A stretch of DNA of 64,000 bases from Romboutsia lituseburensis (GTDB lineage Bacteria > Bacillota > Clostridia > Peptostreptococcales > Peptostreptococcaceae). The DNA lies in NCBI RefSeq assembly GCF_024723825.1, contig NZ_JANQBQ010000001.1:744001-808000 (forward strand), given 5' to 3'. Made by a program: the position numbers and the translations under genes. Below the pieces are notes generated by a model. That model did no database searches, was not told the DNA's origin, and worked only from the letters and a program-made list of their open reading frames with translations. This document shows positions 8,232 to 17,303 of this stretch, one piece after another; within the stretch, counting starts at the first letter, position 1, and each line of letters starts with the position of its first letter.

Positions 8232-9572
8232 TTAACTTCCCGCTATAGAAAGTTCTTTAATTATAACTGAAGGTGATCCTACACTACTCATAGGGAATTT
8301 TAAATCATTTCCTATTACTTCAATTTGTTTTAATAAATCGAAGTAATTTCCTGCTACAGTTATTTGCTCAATAGGAAATTCTTTCTTACCATCTTTGATA
8401 TAAAATCCTTTAGCTGCTAAAGAAAAGTCTCCTGTTATAGAATTAGCTCCTGAATGAAGTCCTGCTAAATCAGTTATAACAACACCTTCTCCTACTAAAT
8501 CCATAAGTTCATCAAAAGATTTCTCACCTTTTTCTATATATAAGTTACTAGGCTCAACTCCAACTTGAGATGAATAAGATGCCTTAAATCCATTTCCTGT
8601 AGTTTTTACATTTGCTTTATTAGCAGTTTTTAAATTGTGTAAAAGAGTAGTTAATTTCCCTCGAGATACTATTTCTTTTTTGAAAGTAGCTACCCCTTCA
8701 TCATCAAATGGAGTTGATGCTAATCCGTCTTCTAGTAAAGGATTATCCACTATTGTAACTATTTCATTTGCAATAATTTCTCCTTCTTTATCTTTCAATA
8801 AAGAAAGGCCTTTTTGAGCTGAGTCTGCACTAAATATATCTGCAAAAGTTCCAATAAGAGAAACCATAGCTTCATTGTATAGTATAGTTTTGTAGTTTCC
8901 TGATGGGATAATTTTTCCATTTAATTTTGAATTAGCTTCTTTAACTCCTTGCTTAGCAATTATTTTAGGATCTATTTCATCTAAAGATTTTGCAATAGTA
9001 TATCCTATTCCATCTTGTTTTTCTCCATTTTCTTCTACTACTGGAACAACATAAGACATTAATATATTGCTTTTATTAGTTAATTCTAGTCCTTTTGTGT
9101 TGTATATTCCATAATTAGATGAACTATATGATATTTTACATCCATTAATATTTACTACATTTTCATATAGCTTTGTTTCTTTTTCTAAATCTAAAACTAG
9201 CTCTATCATTTTACCAGCATCTATATTTTCAAGCTTTTCTGAATAAGAGCTTACTTTTTCATATTCTTTGTCGCCTTCATAAATAAACTGAGTATCATCA
9301 TTTTCTATATACAATGCACTTTCCTTAGCATTCTTTATTAACATATTTATTGCATCAAAATCCATTATTTCTGTAAATGAGTATCCTATTTTTCCGTCTA
9401 ATTTACCCCTAAATGATAAACCAAATGCTTTATCTAAACTATACTTTTCAACTTCACCTTCATATACACTTATGCTTATACTTTCACCTTCACTAAAGTA
9501 TATTTCACACTCTTCAAATCCAGCTTCTATACCTTTTTTTAATAACATTTTCTTAAAACTTTTAAATTCCAT
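8232..9572 (-). CDS. pmbA: TldD/PmbA family protein, PmbA (TldE)-like subunit
   Basis: 446 residues. This is the subunit of the TldD/TldE metalloprotease pair that lacks the HExxxH zinc site. Family features include the N-terminal CEIYFSEGESISISVYEGEVEKYS segment, FDDEGVATFKKEIVSRGKL (the DxxG region), and the conserved end GNDLKFPMSSVGSPSVIIKELSIAGS. TldD/E heterodimers cleave unfolded peptides and mature some RiPPs and toxins. Only 2 nt separate it from tldD, so the two are co-transcribed and translationally coupled. A GGAGG ribosome site precedes the ATG. No RiPP precursor is visible nearby, so a housekeeping proteolytic role is more likely. Confidence 0.92.
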   Translation of the reverse strand: MEFKSFKKMLLKKGIEAGFEECEIYFSEGESISISVYEGEVEKYSLDKAFGLSFRGKLDGKIGYSFTEIMDFDAINMLIKNAKESALYIENDDTQFIYEGDKEYEKVSSYSEKLENIDAGKMIELVLDLEKETKLYENVVNINGCKISYSSSNYGIYNTKGLELTNKSNILMSYVVPVVEENGEKQDGIGYTIAKSLDEIDPKIIAKQGVKEANSKLNGKIIPSGNYKTILYNEAMVSLIGTFADIFSADSAQKGLSLLKDKEGEIIANEIVTIVDNPLLEDGLASTPFDDEGVATFKKEIVSRGKLTTLLHNLKTANKANVKTTGNGFKASYSSQVGVEPSNLYIEKGEKSFDELMDLVGEGVVITDLAGLHSGANSITGDFSLAAKGFYIKDGKKEFPIEQITVAGNYFDLLKQIEVIGNDLKFPMSSVGSPSVIIKELSIAGS

Positions 9573-9574
9573 AA

Positions 9575-10966
9575 CTATTCCTCCGATCTTCCACCAACTG
9601 TAATTTCTTTTACTCTAACCATTGGCTGACCTACATTAGTTGGTATACTTCCTGATGATGATCCACACATACCTTGTGCTTGTTTTAAATTATTTCCAAC
9701 CATGTCTATATTCATTAAAACTTCGCTGCCTTTTCCAATTAAACTGGCGCCTCTAACAGGTTCTACAATTTCTCCATTTTTCACTAAATATCCTTCTGAT
9801 ACTGCAAAGTTAAATTCTCCTGTAACAGGGTTTACAGAACCACCGCCCATCTTTTTAGCATATAATCCATTGTCTATTGACTTTATTATATCCTCTGGTT
9901 TATCATCACCTGCTGCTATATATGTATTAGTCATTCTTGATGTAGGTGCATATTTATAGTTTTGTCTACGAGAGCTTCCTGTTGGATTCATATTCATTCT
10001 TCTTCCGTTTAATTTATCTATCATATATGACTTTAGGATTCCATTTTCTATAAGTACGTTTCTTTGAGTATTATTTCCTTCATCATCTATATTGCTAGAT
10101 CCCCAGTGATTTTGAAGAGTTCCATCATCTATAGCAGTTACTTTAGTTGATGCAATTTGTTCTCCTAATTTATTTGCAAATACAGAGTTTCCTTTTGCTA
10201 CAGCAGTTGCCTCTAGTGAATGGCCGCATGCTTCATGGAATATTACCCCTCCAAAACCATTATCTATAGCTACCATCATTTTACCTGCTGGACAATTTTT
10301 AGCATTAAGCATTGTTGTTGCAACTCTTGATGCCTCTTTTGCATGATACTCTGGATCTATATCTTCAAATATTTCAAATCCTTTACATCCACCAGGTCCT
10401 TCAAATCCTGTTTGATTTTCATTTCCTTTAGATGCTACTGAACTTATAGCTAATCTAGTTCTTACTCTTCTATCTTCAGTATATAAGCCTTCAGTATTTG
10501 CTATTAATACCTTTTGATCTTTATCTATATAAGTTACACTTACTTGTGATATATCTGTACTATATGATTTTGCACTTTTATATGCAGTTTTCATCACTCC
10601 TATTTTTTTATCATATCCAATATCATTTGGATAAAGTTGTATAGGATTTATATCAGTTATAATTTTAGTATCATGAAGTGTAATACTTATATCTTCTTTT
10701 AAGCTTCCTAAGGCCAATGCTGCTTTATGTGCTGTGTCTAAAAGAGAATTTAAACTATTATCATTAGTGTAAGCATACACACTCTTAAATCCTTTAAAAA
10801 TTCTTATACCCACACCATAGCTTCTACCACCTAGTGCATTTTCTATTTTTTCATCTATTAGACCTATTGAATTTGTAATAGTGTCCTCTTCAAAGATTTC
10901 AGCAAAATCTCCACCTGTAATCAAGCATTTTTCTAAAACTCTAGTTGCTATTTCTTTTGAAATCAT
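9575..10966 (-). CDS. tldD: TldD metalloprotease subunit
   Basis: 463 residues. It carries the zinc-binding HEACGHSLEA motif (HExxxH) near residue 244 and the downstream SSNIDDEGNNTQRNVLIENG and RMNMNPTGSSRRQNYKYAP segments diagnostic of TldD. The conserved GNNLKQAQGMCGSSSG stretch near the C-terminus contributes the third metal ligand in the family. It is the first gene of the operon tldD-pmbA-CGGC, with an AGGAGG site before the ATG. The family degrades unstructured peptides within the chamber of the TldD/E heterodimer. Confidence 0.94.
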   Translation of the reverse strand: MISKEIATRVLEKCLITGGDFAEIFEEDTITNSIGLIDEKIENALGGRSYGVGIRIFKGFKSVYAYTNDNSLNSLLDTAHKAALALGSLKEDISITLHDTKIITDINPIQLYPNDIGYDKKIGVMKTAYKSAKSYSTDISQVSVTYIDKDQKVLIANTEGLYTEDRRVRTRLAISSVASKGNENQTGFEGPGGCKGFEIFEDIDPEYHAKEASRVATTMLNAKNCPAGKMMVAIDNGFGGVIFHEACGHSLEATAVAKGNSVFANKLGEQIASTKVTAIDDGTLQNHWGSSNIDDEGNNTQRNVLIENGILKSYMIDKLNGRRMNMNPTGSSRRQNYKYAPTSRMTNTYIAAGDDKPEDIIKSIDNGLYAKKMGGGSVNPVTGEFNFAVSEGYLVKNGEIVEPVRGASLIGKGSEVLMNIDMVGNNLKQAQGMCGSSSGSIPTNVGQPMVRVKEITVGGRSEE

Positions 10967-11203
10967 ACTTGACCTCCTATCTTATTTTTTTAATTTTCTT
11001 TATATAATTATTATAAGGTAAATTTAACCAAATTAAATCTTTTTTTATCAAACATAGAAAAATTTACTTTTTAGTTTATTTTTCATTACTATTACTATTA
11101 AAGCAACTTAACTTTTAGTATAAAAATTTTATATTCTTTAGAATCTACCTCTAAACTACTTATCTAAGACTTTTTATAATTTAATCTTACTTTCCTTATA
11201 CTG

Positions 11204-11244
11204 CAAAATAGCTATACTAAGTTTTACTTAGTATAGCTATTTTA
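11204..11244 (-). terminator. Terminator of the SASP gene
   Basis: An AAAATAGCTATACTAAGT stem with its perfect complement and a TTTAC loop region, with T-tracts. It directly follows the SASP stop codon. Confidence 0.9.
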
Positions 11245-11251
11245 AAAATTT

Positions 11252-11470
11252 CTATTTTTTATTATTATATTGGCTAAGCAATATTTCTTCTCCCATTTCA
11301 ACTAGTCTTTTGCTCATTTGACCGCCTACTTTTCCGCCTATAACTCCATTTTGATAAGCACTTTTGTTTTCACCCTCATTACTACTCTCAACGCCTAACT
11401 CATTTGAAATTTCTAATTTCATTTGATTTAAGGCTTCTTTAGCATTTTGATTATTAATAGATTTTTTCAT
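11252..11470 (-). CDS. Alpha/beta-type small acid-soluble spore protein
   Basis: 72 residues. The family layout is complete: NxxAKEALNQMKLEISNELGV, where EISNE contains the Glu-Ile/Leu germination-protease (GPR) cleavage site, and then NGVIGGKVGGQMSKRLVEMGE, the DNA-binding second motif. These proteins coat spore DNA in an A-like form and protect it from UV and hydrolysis, and GPR degrades them at germination. Expression is expected in the forespore under SigG. An AGGAGGG ribosome site precedes the ATG, and it has its own terminator. This is direct evidence that the host forms spores. Confidence 0.95.
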   Translation of the reverse strand: MKKSINNQNAKEALNQMKLEISNELGVESSNEGENKSAYQNGVIGGKVGGQMSKRLVEMGEEILLSQYNNKK

Positions 11471-11621
11471 ACTTAACCCTCCTAAAATTATGCTTTAATT
11501 ATTAAATGGTCAAGTATATTTTTCTTAAAAAGAATCTATATTATACAAGTTTTAAATAAATTATCTCAATCTAGATAATTTTAATCTTACATATTTATAT
11601 TTAATTTTTAAAATTTATTAT

Positions 11622-12143
11622 CTATTTAGTATTATTATAATACTCAATATTATCAACTATATTTTCTAAGTCTTTGTTTATATGATCGTTAAAATTATTA
11701 GACTCTAAATCGTCAATTAAATTTTTGACATCTATGGCACATCTTTTTAGTTCTTTTAGAAATTCTCTACTTTCATCTTCCTTTTGAAGTTCTTTGCTCA
11801 TATTTAAACTTAGATGTTTACCTTCTATCTTAATTTTATTATACTGGCTATTTATATTATTTATATTATCATACATATTTTTTGCTTCTTTAAAATATCC
11901 TTCGTTTTCTAATTGTTTACCTTCTATTAAATTACTAGCTTGATCTAGGAGAGCTTTAGCCTCTTTATTATCCCTTTTTTCAAATGTTGCCAAGTTAAAC
12001 TTTTCTTTAGCCGTTTCGTAATCTCCTCTTTCTACAGCTGTTTTACCTTCATTCATAACTTGATTAAAATGTTTTTCAGTACAACCTACAATTAAGATCA
12101 AAATACCTATAATTATAATTAATAAAAGTAATATTTTTTTCAT
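11622..12143 (-). CDS. Lipoprotein, TPR-like helical
   Basis: 173 residues. It has a hydrophobic signal peptide with lipobox LIVGC (Cys near residue 21), followed by repeats of the form GKTAVERGDYETAKEKFNLA and GYFKEAKNMYDNI that look like degenerate TPR helices. The rest is charged and helical. It should be a membrane-anchored extracytoplasmic protein. I do not recognise a specific family. A GGAGG ribosome site precedes the ATG. It is alone on its strand and diverges from the plus-strand pair at 12237-13213. Confidence 0.7.
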   Translation of the reverse strand: MKKILLLLIIIIGILILIVGCTEKHFNQVMNEGKTAVERGDYETAKEKFNLATFEKRDNKEAKALLDQASNLIEGKQLENEGYFKEAKNMYDNINNINSQYNKIKIEGKHLSLNMSKELQKEDESREFLKELKRCAIDVKNLIDDLESNNFNDHINKDLENIVDNIEYYNNTK

Positions 12144-12236
12144 AATAATACCTCCATATTAATAAAAACTTCAAACCACTCTATTATAATTTTTGTTTTT
12201 GATATAAAATATTTATTATATAGGATGGTGAAAAAA

Positions 12237-12452
12237 ATGAAGTTAAATAAGATAAAAATTGTATTTAAAAACGATTTTGTAAAAATCGTAGAAAGAGATA
12301 ATATAAGAAACTTTAACTCTTTGATTGACTGGATGGAGCAATTTAAAAATGGTGAAAATGTAGCTTTACTAACTTTATCAAGTAAAGAATTGGGAAGTTC
12401 ATTTTCTATTGATAAAAACAATATAAAACTTATAGAAATATTAAATGACTAA
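12237..12452 (+). CDS. Small hypothetical protein upstream of the DUF6873 gene
   Basis: 71 residues, lysine-rich and without membrane segment. I chose the ATG at 12237 because AGGATGGTG lies about 8-13 nt before it; the ATG at 12225 is inside that site. Sequence features: KIKIVFKNDFVKIVERDNIRNF, then SLIDWMEQFKNGENVALLTL. It shares a transcript with the DUF6873 gene 11 nt downstream, and a partner role is inferred from this only. I do not recognise a family. Confidence 0.6.
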   Translation: MKLNKIKIVFKNDFVKIVERDNIRNFNSLIDWMEQFKNGENVALLTLSSKELGSSFSIDKNNIKLIEILND

Positions 12453-12463
12453 AGGCTATTATT

Positions 12464-13213
12464 ATGAAATTTGTTAAAGAATCATTTTTAGCTAACGGAC
12501 CATTATCTGTAGCATTAGTAGATAAAAGAATAACACCTAATATGCAAAATACTTTGATTAATTTAGGTATTAAACTAATAAAAACTATAGAATGTCCTAA
12601 CACATATAATGCAATCAAATGTCATCCAGATATAAGCCTTTGTAAATTATATGATAATAATATAGTTGTTGCACCTAATGTTTATGATTATTATTCAAAA
12701 ACATTAAAAAATTATGGCATTAATGTTATTAAAGGTAGTTCTTTGATACAAAATAAGTATCCACATAATATAAGCTATAATGTTGCTATATTTGGCAATT
12801 ATGCAATACACAATTTTAAATATACTGATCCTGAGATTCTAAAGTTTCTAGAGGAAAGTAACATACAAAAAATAGATGTAAAGCAAGGTTATAGCAAATG
12901 TTCAATTTGTATCATTGATGAAAAATCTATAATAACTTCTGATGAGGGAATTATGAATGCTTGCTCATTATTTGATATTGATTGTTTGCTTATTAATCAA
13001 GGTTTTATAGATTTATTTGATATGAACTATGGATTTATAGGTGGCTGTAGTGGAAGTATATCTAATGATACTATTGCATTTTTCGGAAATATAAAAAAAC
13101 ATCCCGACTATGAAAAGGTACTTGAATTTATAACAAGCAAAAACAAAAAAATACTATGTCTAAGTGACGAAAGTTTATTAGATCTAGGATCACTTATTCC
13201 TATTTTACTATAA
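12464..13213 (+). CDS. DUF6873 family, GME-fold protein
   Basis: 249 residues. It matches the clostridial DUF6873 family, predicted to share the guanidino-group-modifying enzyme (GME) fold of arginine deiminase and dimethylargininase-like proteins. Family features visible are VALVDKRITPNMQNTL at the start, the central GYSKCSICIIDEKSIITSDEGI, GFIGGCSGSISNDTIAFFGNI and KKILCLSDESLLDLGSLIPI at the end. The Asp/Glu and Cys-containing GG(C)SG loop are reminiscent of the deiminase active site. Substrate and reaction are unknown. It ends at the shared terminator at 13237-13272. Confidence 0.75.
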   Translation: MKFVKESFLANGPLSVALVDKRITPNMQNTLINLGIKLIKTIECPNTYNAIKCHPDISLCKLYDNNIVVAPNVYDYYSKTLKNYGINVIKGSSLIQNKYPHNISYNVAIFGNYAIHNFKYTDPEILKFLEESNIQKIDVKQGYSKCSICIIDEKSIITSDEGIMNACSLFDIDCLLINQGFIDLFDMNYGFIGGCSGSISNDTIAFFGNIKKHPDYEKVLEFITSKNKKILCLSDESLLDLGSLIPILL

Positions 13214-13236
13214 GCTTTTACATTTATTGCTTAAAT

Positions 13237-13272
13237 AAAAAAGAGATATTGAAGTACAATATCTCTTTTTTA
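13237..13272. terminator. Bidirectional terminator between convergent genes
   Basis: The stem AAAAAAGAGATATT/AATATCTCTTTTTT with a 7-nt loop has A- and T-tracts on both sides. It serves the plus-strand DUF6873 gene and the minus-strand GHL10 gene. Confidence 0.9.
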
Positions 13273-13298
13273 TTTACATTTACCAGTTGTGTAGATAA

Positions 13299-14408
13299 TT
13301 ATTTATTATCATCATAAATACAACCATCATATGGTATGTCAGCTTCACAGCTATATAATTTTTTAAGACTATCTATAACATTTCCTGTATTTTCTTCTAT
13401 GTTTTTCATACTAAAAAATATACTACCTTCTACTTCACAATATTTTCTATTTATTTCTATTTGCTGGCCTATCTCTTTAGCTATTTCTACATTACTTATA
13501 TTTTGCCCTATATATAGGTCTACACCACTATTTTTTACTCTATCAGACCACCATTTTATAGAAGCTTCATATGAACTACTTTTATTGCCTATTGCCCAAT
13601 ATATCTGAGGTGCTATATAATCTATTATCTTCTCTTCTATCCATTTAACACTATCTACGTAAATGTCATAATAGCTTTCTAAATTATTAGTGTCTGATCC
13701 ACTTGGATCAGTAGATTTATTCTTCCATACTCCAAAAGGACTAACTCCAAATTGTACACACTCTCTAGTTGATTTTATAGCTTTATAAACCAATCTAATC
13801 ATATCATTAACTGCTTCTCTTCTATTGTTAGCTGTCTCCCCTTCTTTATCTTCTCCTTTTGGTAGAGGGTAGTTATAAGGATAAAAGTAATCATCAAAAT
13901 GTATCCCATCAACATAATAATTTTTTACTATTTCAAAAACTGTTGTAGCTATATATTTTATAACTTCAGGATTTTCTGGATCATAAAACAATGCACCATC
14001 ATACTCAATTAACCATTCAGGGTTTAATTTAGCTGGATGTAGTTTATATAGTTTATCTAAATCCGTGCCTTTATTTGTCACTCTATATGGATTTAACCAT
14101 GCATGAAACTCCATTCCTCTTTTATGAGTTTCTCTAATCATAAATTTTAAAGGATCATATGAAGGTTTTTTTCCTTGTTCTCCTGTAATATATTTTGACC
14201 ATGGATTTATATATGAATTATAAAATGCATCAGATTCTGGTCTTATTTGAACAAACACCGTATTAAAATTCAAATCTTGTAATGTATCTAATATTTCTAT
14301 AAATTCTTTTTGCTGAGATTTTGGATCATTTGTTGTTTTAGGCCAGTCTATTCCATACACTGTCGTTATCCATGCCCCTCTAAGTTCTTTATAATTACAT
14401 AGGCTCAA
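13299..14408 (-). CDS. Family 10-like glycosyl hydrolase (GHL10, YngK-type)
   Basis: 369 residues, a TIM-barrel GHL10 domain. It opens with LRGAWITTVYGIDWP and continues with FNTVFVQIRPESDAFY, GMEFHAWLNPYR, VDGIHFDDYFYP (probable acidic catalytic/binding Asp pair) and FGVSPFGVWKN, all typical of this family. No signal peptide is present at the chosen start, so it would be cytoplasmic, unlike many secreted relatives. The start is probably TTG (14406-14408) after GAAAGG. It likely acts on peptidoglycan- or polysaccharide-derived glycosides; substrate unproven. Confidence 0.82.
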   Translation of the reverse strand: MSLCNYKELRGAWITTVYGIDWPKTTNDPKSQQKEFIEILDTLQDLNFNTVFVQIRPESDAFYNSYINPWSKYITGEQGKKPSYDPLKFMIRETHKRGMEFHAWLNPYRVTNKGTDLDKLYKLHPAKLNPEWLIEYDGALFYDPENPEVIKYIATTVFEIVKNYYVDGIHFDDYFYPYNYPLPKGEDKEGETANNRREAVNDMIRLVYKAIKSTRECVQFGVSPFGVWKNKSTDPSGSDTNNLESYYDIYVDSVKWIEEKIIDYIAPQIYWAIGNKSSSYEASIKWWSDRVKNSGVDLYIGQNISNVEIAKEIGQQIEINRKYCEVEGSIFFSMKNIEENTGNVIDSLKKLYSCEADIPYDGCIYDDNK

Positions 14409-14554
14409 ATTATCACTACCTTTCTTAATATACTAAATTTTGGTTTCAATACTTATATAATATTTTTATATAAATAGATTTGTTCCTGATAAGTTTATTC
14501 ATAAAGATAATCGATTCCTACATTACTTAAAATATAATCATAATTTTTTTACAC

Positions 14555-14595
14555 AAAAAAGATATAGGTAAACAGTATTACCTATATCTTTTTAT
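14555..14595 (-). terminator. Terminator of the ABC exporter gene
   Basis: The stem AAAAAGATATAGGTAA with its complement and a 6-nt loop; the A/T tracts give a minus-strand U-run. Confidence 0.85.
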
Positions 14596-14613
14596 CTTGT
14601 TTTTTATTATATT

Positions 14614-16326
14614 TTATATAGTATCTAACTCATCACTTTGTATATAATACAAGCTATAAAAATATCCTTTTAAATTTATTAAGGATTCAAAACTTCCTTT
14701 TTCTATAACTTTTCCTTCTTTCATAACGATTATTTCATCATATTTTAATAAAATACTCTTTATAAGCTTATGAGTAACTACTATTAATGTTAAGTCTTTT
14801 AAGCTTAATAACGAGTTTTCTAAGTTATATGCAGTTTCATTATCTAATGCAGATGTAGATTCATCTAGTATAAGTATTTTTGTATCATTTATAAGAGATC
14901 TTGCAATTGCAATTCTTTGCTTTTCTCCTCCAGATAACTTATTTCCATTTTCGCCTACGAGTGAATCTATTCCATTAGGCAATCTTTCTATTAAACTCAT
15001 AATCCCTGATCTTTTACAAGTATCTAAGACCTTTTTATCTGTATGATTTGAAAATAATCTTATATTTTCTTTAATTGTATCATCAAACATAAATACATTT
15101 TGCTGTATCATGGATATATTTTTATATAAATTAGAGCTATAAATAGATTTTATATCTTTGTTATCTATAATTATTTTTCCATCATAATCATTATAATATC
15201 TCATAAGTAACTTTATTAGAGTACTTTTTCCACAACCACTTTCACCGACTATTGCATATTTTTTATCTTTTTCTAGTGTAAGATTTATATTTTCTAATGC
15301 TTTTCTTTCTTCTGTATACGAAAAACTTAGATTTTTTATTTTTATAGATTCATCAAAACTTTCTAAACTTACACTTTCATTATTATAATTAGAAGTTTCT
15401 AATATAGATTCTATTTTGTCTGCTATTAAAGATACTGACTTAATCTGATTAATTAACGATATACTTGTTTTTACCGGACCTACTATATGAGTGCTAAGTT
15501 GTATTATTATTATTGCAGTTCCCACAGAAATATTTTGTTTATACATTAGATATCCGCCAACTAATAATACACCTAAATATATAGTCACACTAAAAGATAA
15601 TGAAAACCCTCTAATAATTGACTCTAATATAGAACACTTTTTCTTTGAATCTTCTACATTAATTGATGACTTTTTAAAAACTGAGTTTATTTTACTACTA
15701 ATATTAAAACCTTTTATTACTTCAAATCCAGAAAATAAATCTTTAGTTACTGAAGTTATTTCTTCTAAAGTTGTTGAGTATTTACTTTTTTCTAATATTA
15801 ATTTTTTTGAAAGTGAATTTGGTATTATAAATCCTAGAACCCCAAATATAGTTATAAATACTACTATTAAGGGGCTTATAGAAAATAACACTATTAAGGA
15901 TATAATAAACGATATAAACGATGATATAACTTGAAAAATGTTATTTAAAAAACTGTCTTCTATAATCTTTATATCATTGTATAAAATTGATATATATTTC
16001 CCACTATTGTCAAGCGAAAAATCTCTTATATCTTTATTTATTATCTTAGAAAATATATCTGTTCTTAAATAATTTACAGTATTTTTTATGTAACTAGACA
16101 TAACTAATCCATCTATGTACTCAATTAAAAACATTATTATTATAAGTGATATACTAATAATTGTTATCAGTAAAAATTTATCTACCTGCCCTTGTGAAAA
16201 TATATCGACTATAAATCCCATTAAAAAGTCAAAACAAATACTTGCTAGGGCTACTAATGAAATAGTAACTATTCTTGCTACGAATTGAACTTTATATTTT
16301 AATACGTACCTCCACATCATTTTCAT
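14614..16326 (-). CDS. ABC transporter, fused permease and ATPase (exporter half-transporter)
   Basis: 570 residues from the chosen start. About six N-terminal membrane helices (residues 15-300) form an ABC-exporter transmembrane domain. The C-terminal ATPase domain has Walker A GESGCGKST, Q-loop MIQQNVF, signature LSGGEKQR, Walker B KILILDEST and switch THK. It is type I exporter architecture and must dimerise. Cargo could be a peptide, lipid or drug. The start is ATG at 16324-16326, because GGGGGAG lies just upstream; a longer frame exists without a ribosome site. It is alone, with no partner exporter or peptide precursor adjacent. Confidence 0.88.
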   Translation of the reverse strand: MKMMWRYVLKYKVQFVARIVTISLVALASICFDFLMGFIVDIFSQGQVDKFLLITIISISLIIIMFLIEYIDGLVMSSYIKNTVNYLRTDIFSKIINKDIRDFSLDNSGKYISILYNDIKIIEDSFLNNIFQVISSFISFIISLIVLFSISPLIVVFITIFGVLGFIIPNSLSKKLILEKSKYSTTLEEITSVTKDLFSGFEVIKGFNISSKINSVFKKSSINVEDSKKKCSILESIIRGFSLSFSVTIYLGVLLVGGYLMYKQNISVGTAIIIIQLSTHIVGPVKTSISLINQIKSVSLIADKIESILETSNYNNESVSLESFDESIKIKNLSFSYTEERKALENINLTLEKDKKYAIVGESGCGKSTLIKLLMRYYNDYDGKIIIDNKDIKSIYSSNLYKNISMIQQNVFMFDDTIKENIRLFSNHTDKKVLDTCKRSGIMSLIERLPNGIDSLVGENGNKLSGGEKQRIAIARSLINDTKILILDESTSALDNETAYNLENSLLSLKDLTLIVVTHKLIKSILLKYDEIIVMKEGKVIEKGSFESLINLKGYFYSLYYIQSDELDTI

Positions 16327-16443
16327 TGTTCTTATCTCCCCCACATACAATATCTTATTCACCTTACAGTATATAAAATAATAAGCGATTTTATAATTAC
16401 GCACTTAATAGTTACATAGTGAAATTGAGGTAACTATTGATAT

Positions 16444-17130
16444 TTATAAGTTTGTGTCATTTATTTCAGTATCTATATTTTTATTTAAACAACCCTTTAA
16501 ATAATTTATATCATTGATAATAAATCTATGTTTAACTTCCTCACTTTTAAAATTTAATAATTTAAATACAATTTGTATAAAATACCCTAGCCCTACAGCT
16601 GTTATAACTGTTCCAATTCCAGCAGTTCCGCCTAATAAATATCCTACAAATAATGCAGCTAACTCCATAGTGGCTCTTATAGATTTTACAGACTTTCCAG
16701 TTATTTTTTGAAACGCTATCATCATTCCATCTCTAGGGCCACTTCCAAGTCCAGTTCCAATATATAATACCATACCGATACCCATAAGAATCATTCCTAT
16801 TAATAGCATTAAAACTCCACCTATAAATGAATCAGCTTTAGGTACTATATTTGTAAATATTATTAAGTCTAAAAATACACCAACCAATAACATATTAAGG
16901 ACCGTACCCCAACCAACATTTTCCCCTAAAACAACATCGATAATTACAACAACTAAACCTACTACAATAGTAGCGGTTCCCATAGTTATCCCTAGCTTAT
17001 CTGAAATACCTTGATGAAGCACATCCCATGGAGATAGACCTAAGTTAGCATTTATCATAAATGCTATAGCTAATGCACAAAAAATAAACCCTATAAACAA
17101 CCGTATTAATTTAAAAAAAATATCTTTCAC
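16444..17130 (-). CDS. YczE/YitT-like integral membrane protein
   Basis: 228 residues with about five or six membrane helices. Family features of YczE proteins are ALAIAFMINANLGLSPWDVLHQGIS and the mirror motif GTGLGSGPRDGMMIAFQK, that is, two repeats of the LGxxPWDxL/GSGPRDGxM type. The start is GTG after GGAGGAG. Function of the family is unknown; B. subtilis YczE is implicated in surfactin and bacillaene production. The C-terminal 45 residues are hydrophilic. It is monocistronic and shows no clear terminator, only a weak inverted repeat at 16408-16438. Confidence 0.8.
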   Translation of the reverse strand: MKDIFFKLIRLFIGFIFCALAIAFMINANLGLSPWDVLHQGISDKLGITMGTATIVVGLVVVIIDVVLGENVGWGTVLNMLLVGVFLDLIIFTNIVPKADSFIGGVLMLLIGMILMGIGMVLYIGTGLGSGPRDGMMIAFQKITGKSVKSIRATMELAALFVGYLLGGTAGIGTVITAVGLGYFIQIVFKLLNFKSEEVKHRFIINDINYLKGCLNKNIDTEINDTNL

Positions 17131-17260
17131 CTTACTCCTCCTTTAATTCTTTATACTAATTTTAGTATTAGTCAAATTTTTCATAATACATTTTTTATCA
17201 TACTATAATCTTTAAATAAAATATAGTTTTTAGTATATTATTTTATATTAAAATTAAAAA

Positions 17261-17287
17261 AAGGATATCTAATTTAAGATATCCTAT
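17261..17287 (-). terminator. Terminator of the CBS-domain gene
   Basis: The stem AGGATATCT/AGATATCCT is followed by TTTTTTTAA on the minus strand, just downstream of the stop codon. Confidence 0.8.
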
Positions 17288-17303
17288 AATATATATAATA
17301 AGA

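Noticed and set aside
12140-12421. Minus-strand open frame opposite the small plus-strand gene
   Set aside because: It covers the plus-strand gene at 12237-12452, which has a better ribosome site and an operon partner.
15491-15934. 147-codon plus-strand open frame
   Set aside because: Antisense within the ABC exporter; no ribosome site and no domain.
16408-16438. Inverted repeat AATAGTTA...TAACTATT as terminator of the YczE-like gene
   Set aside because: Short stem and no T-tract; too weak to call.
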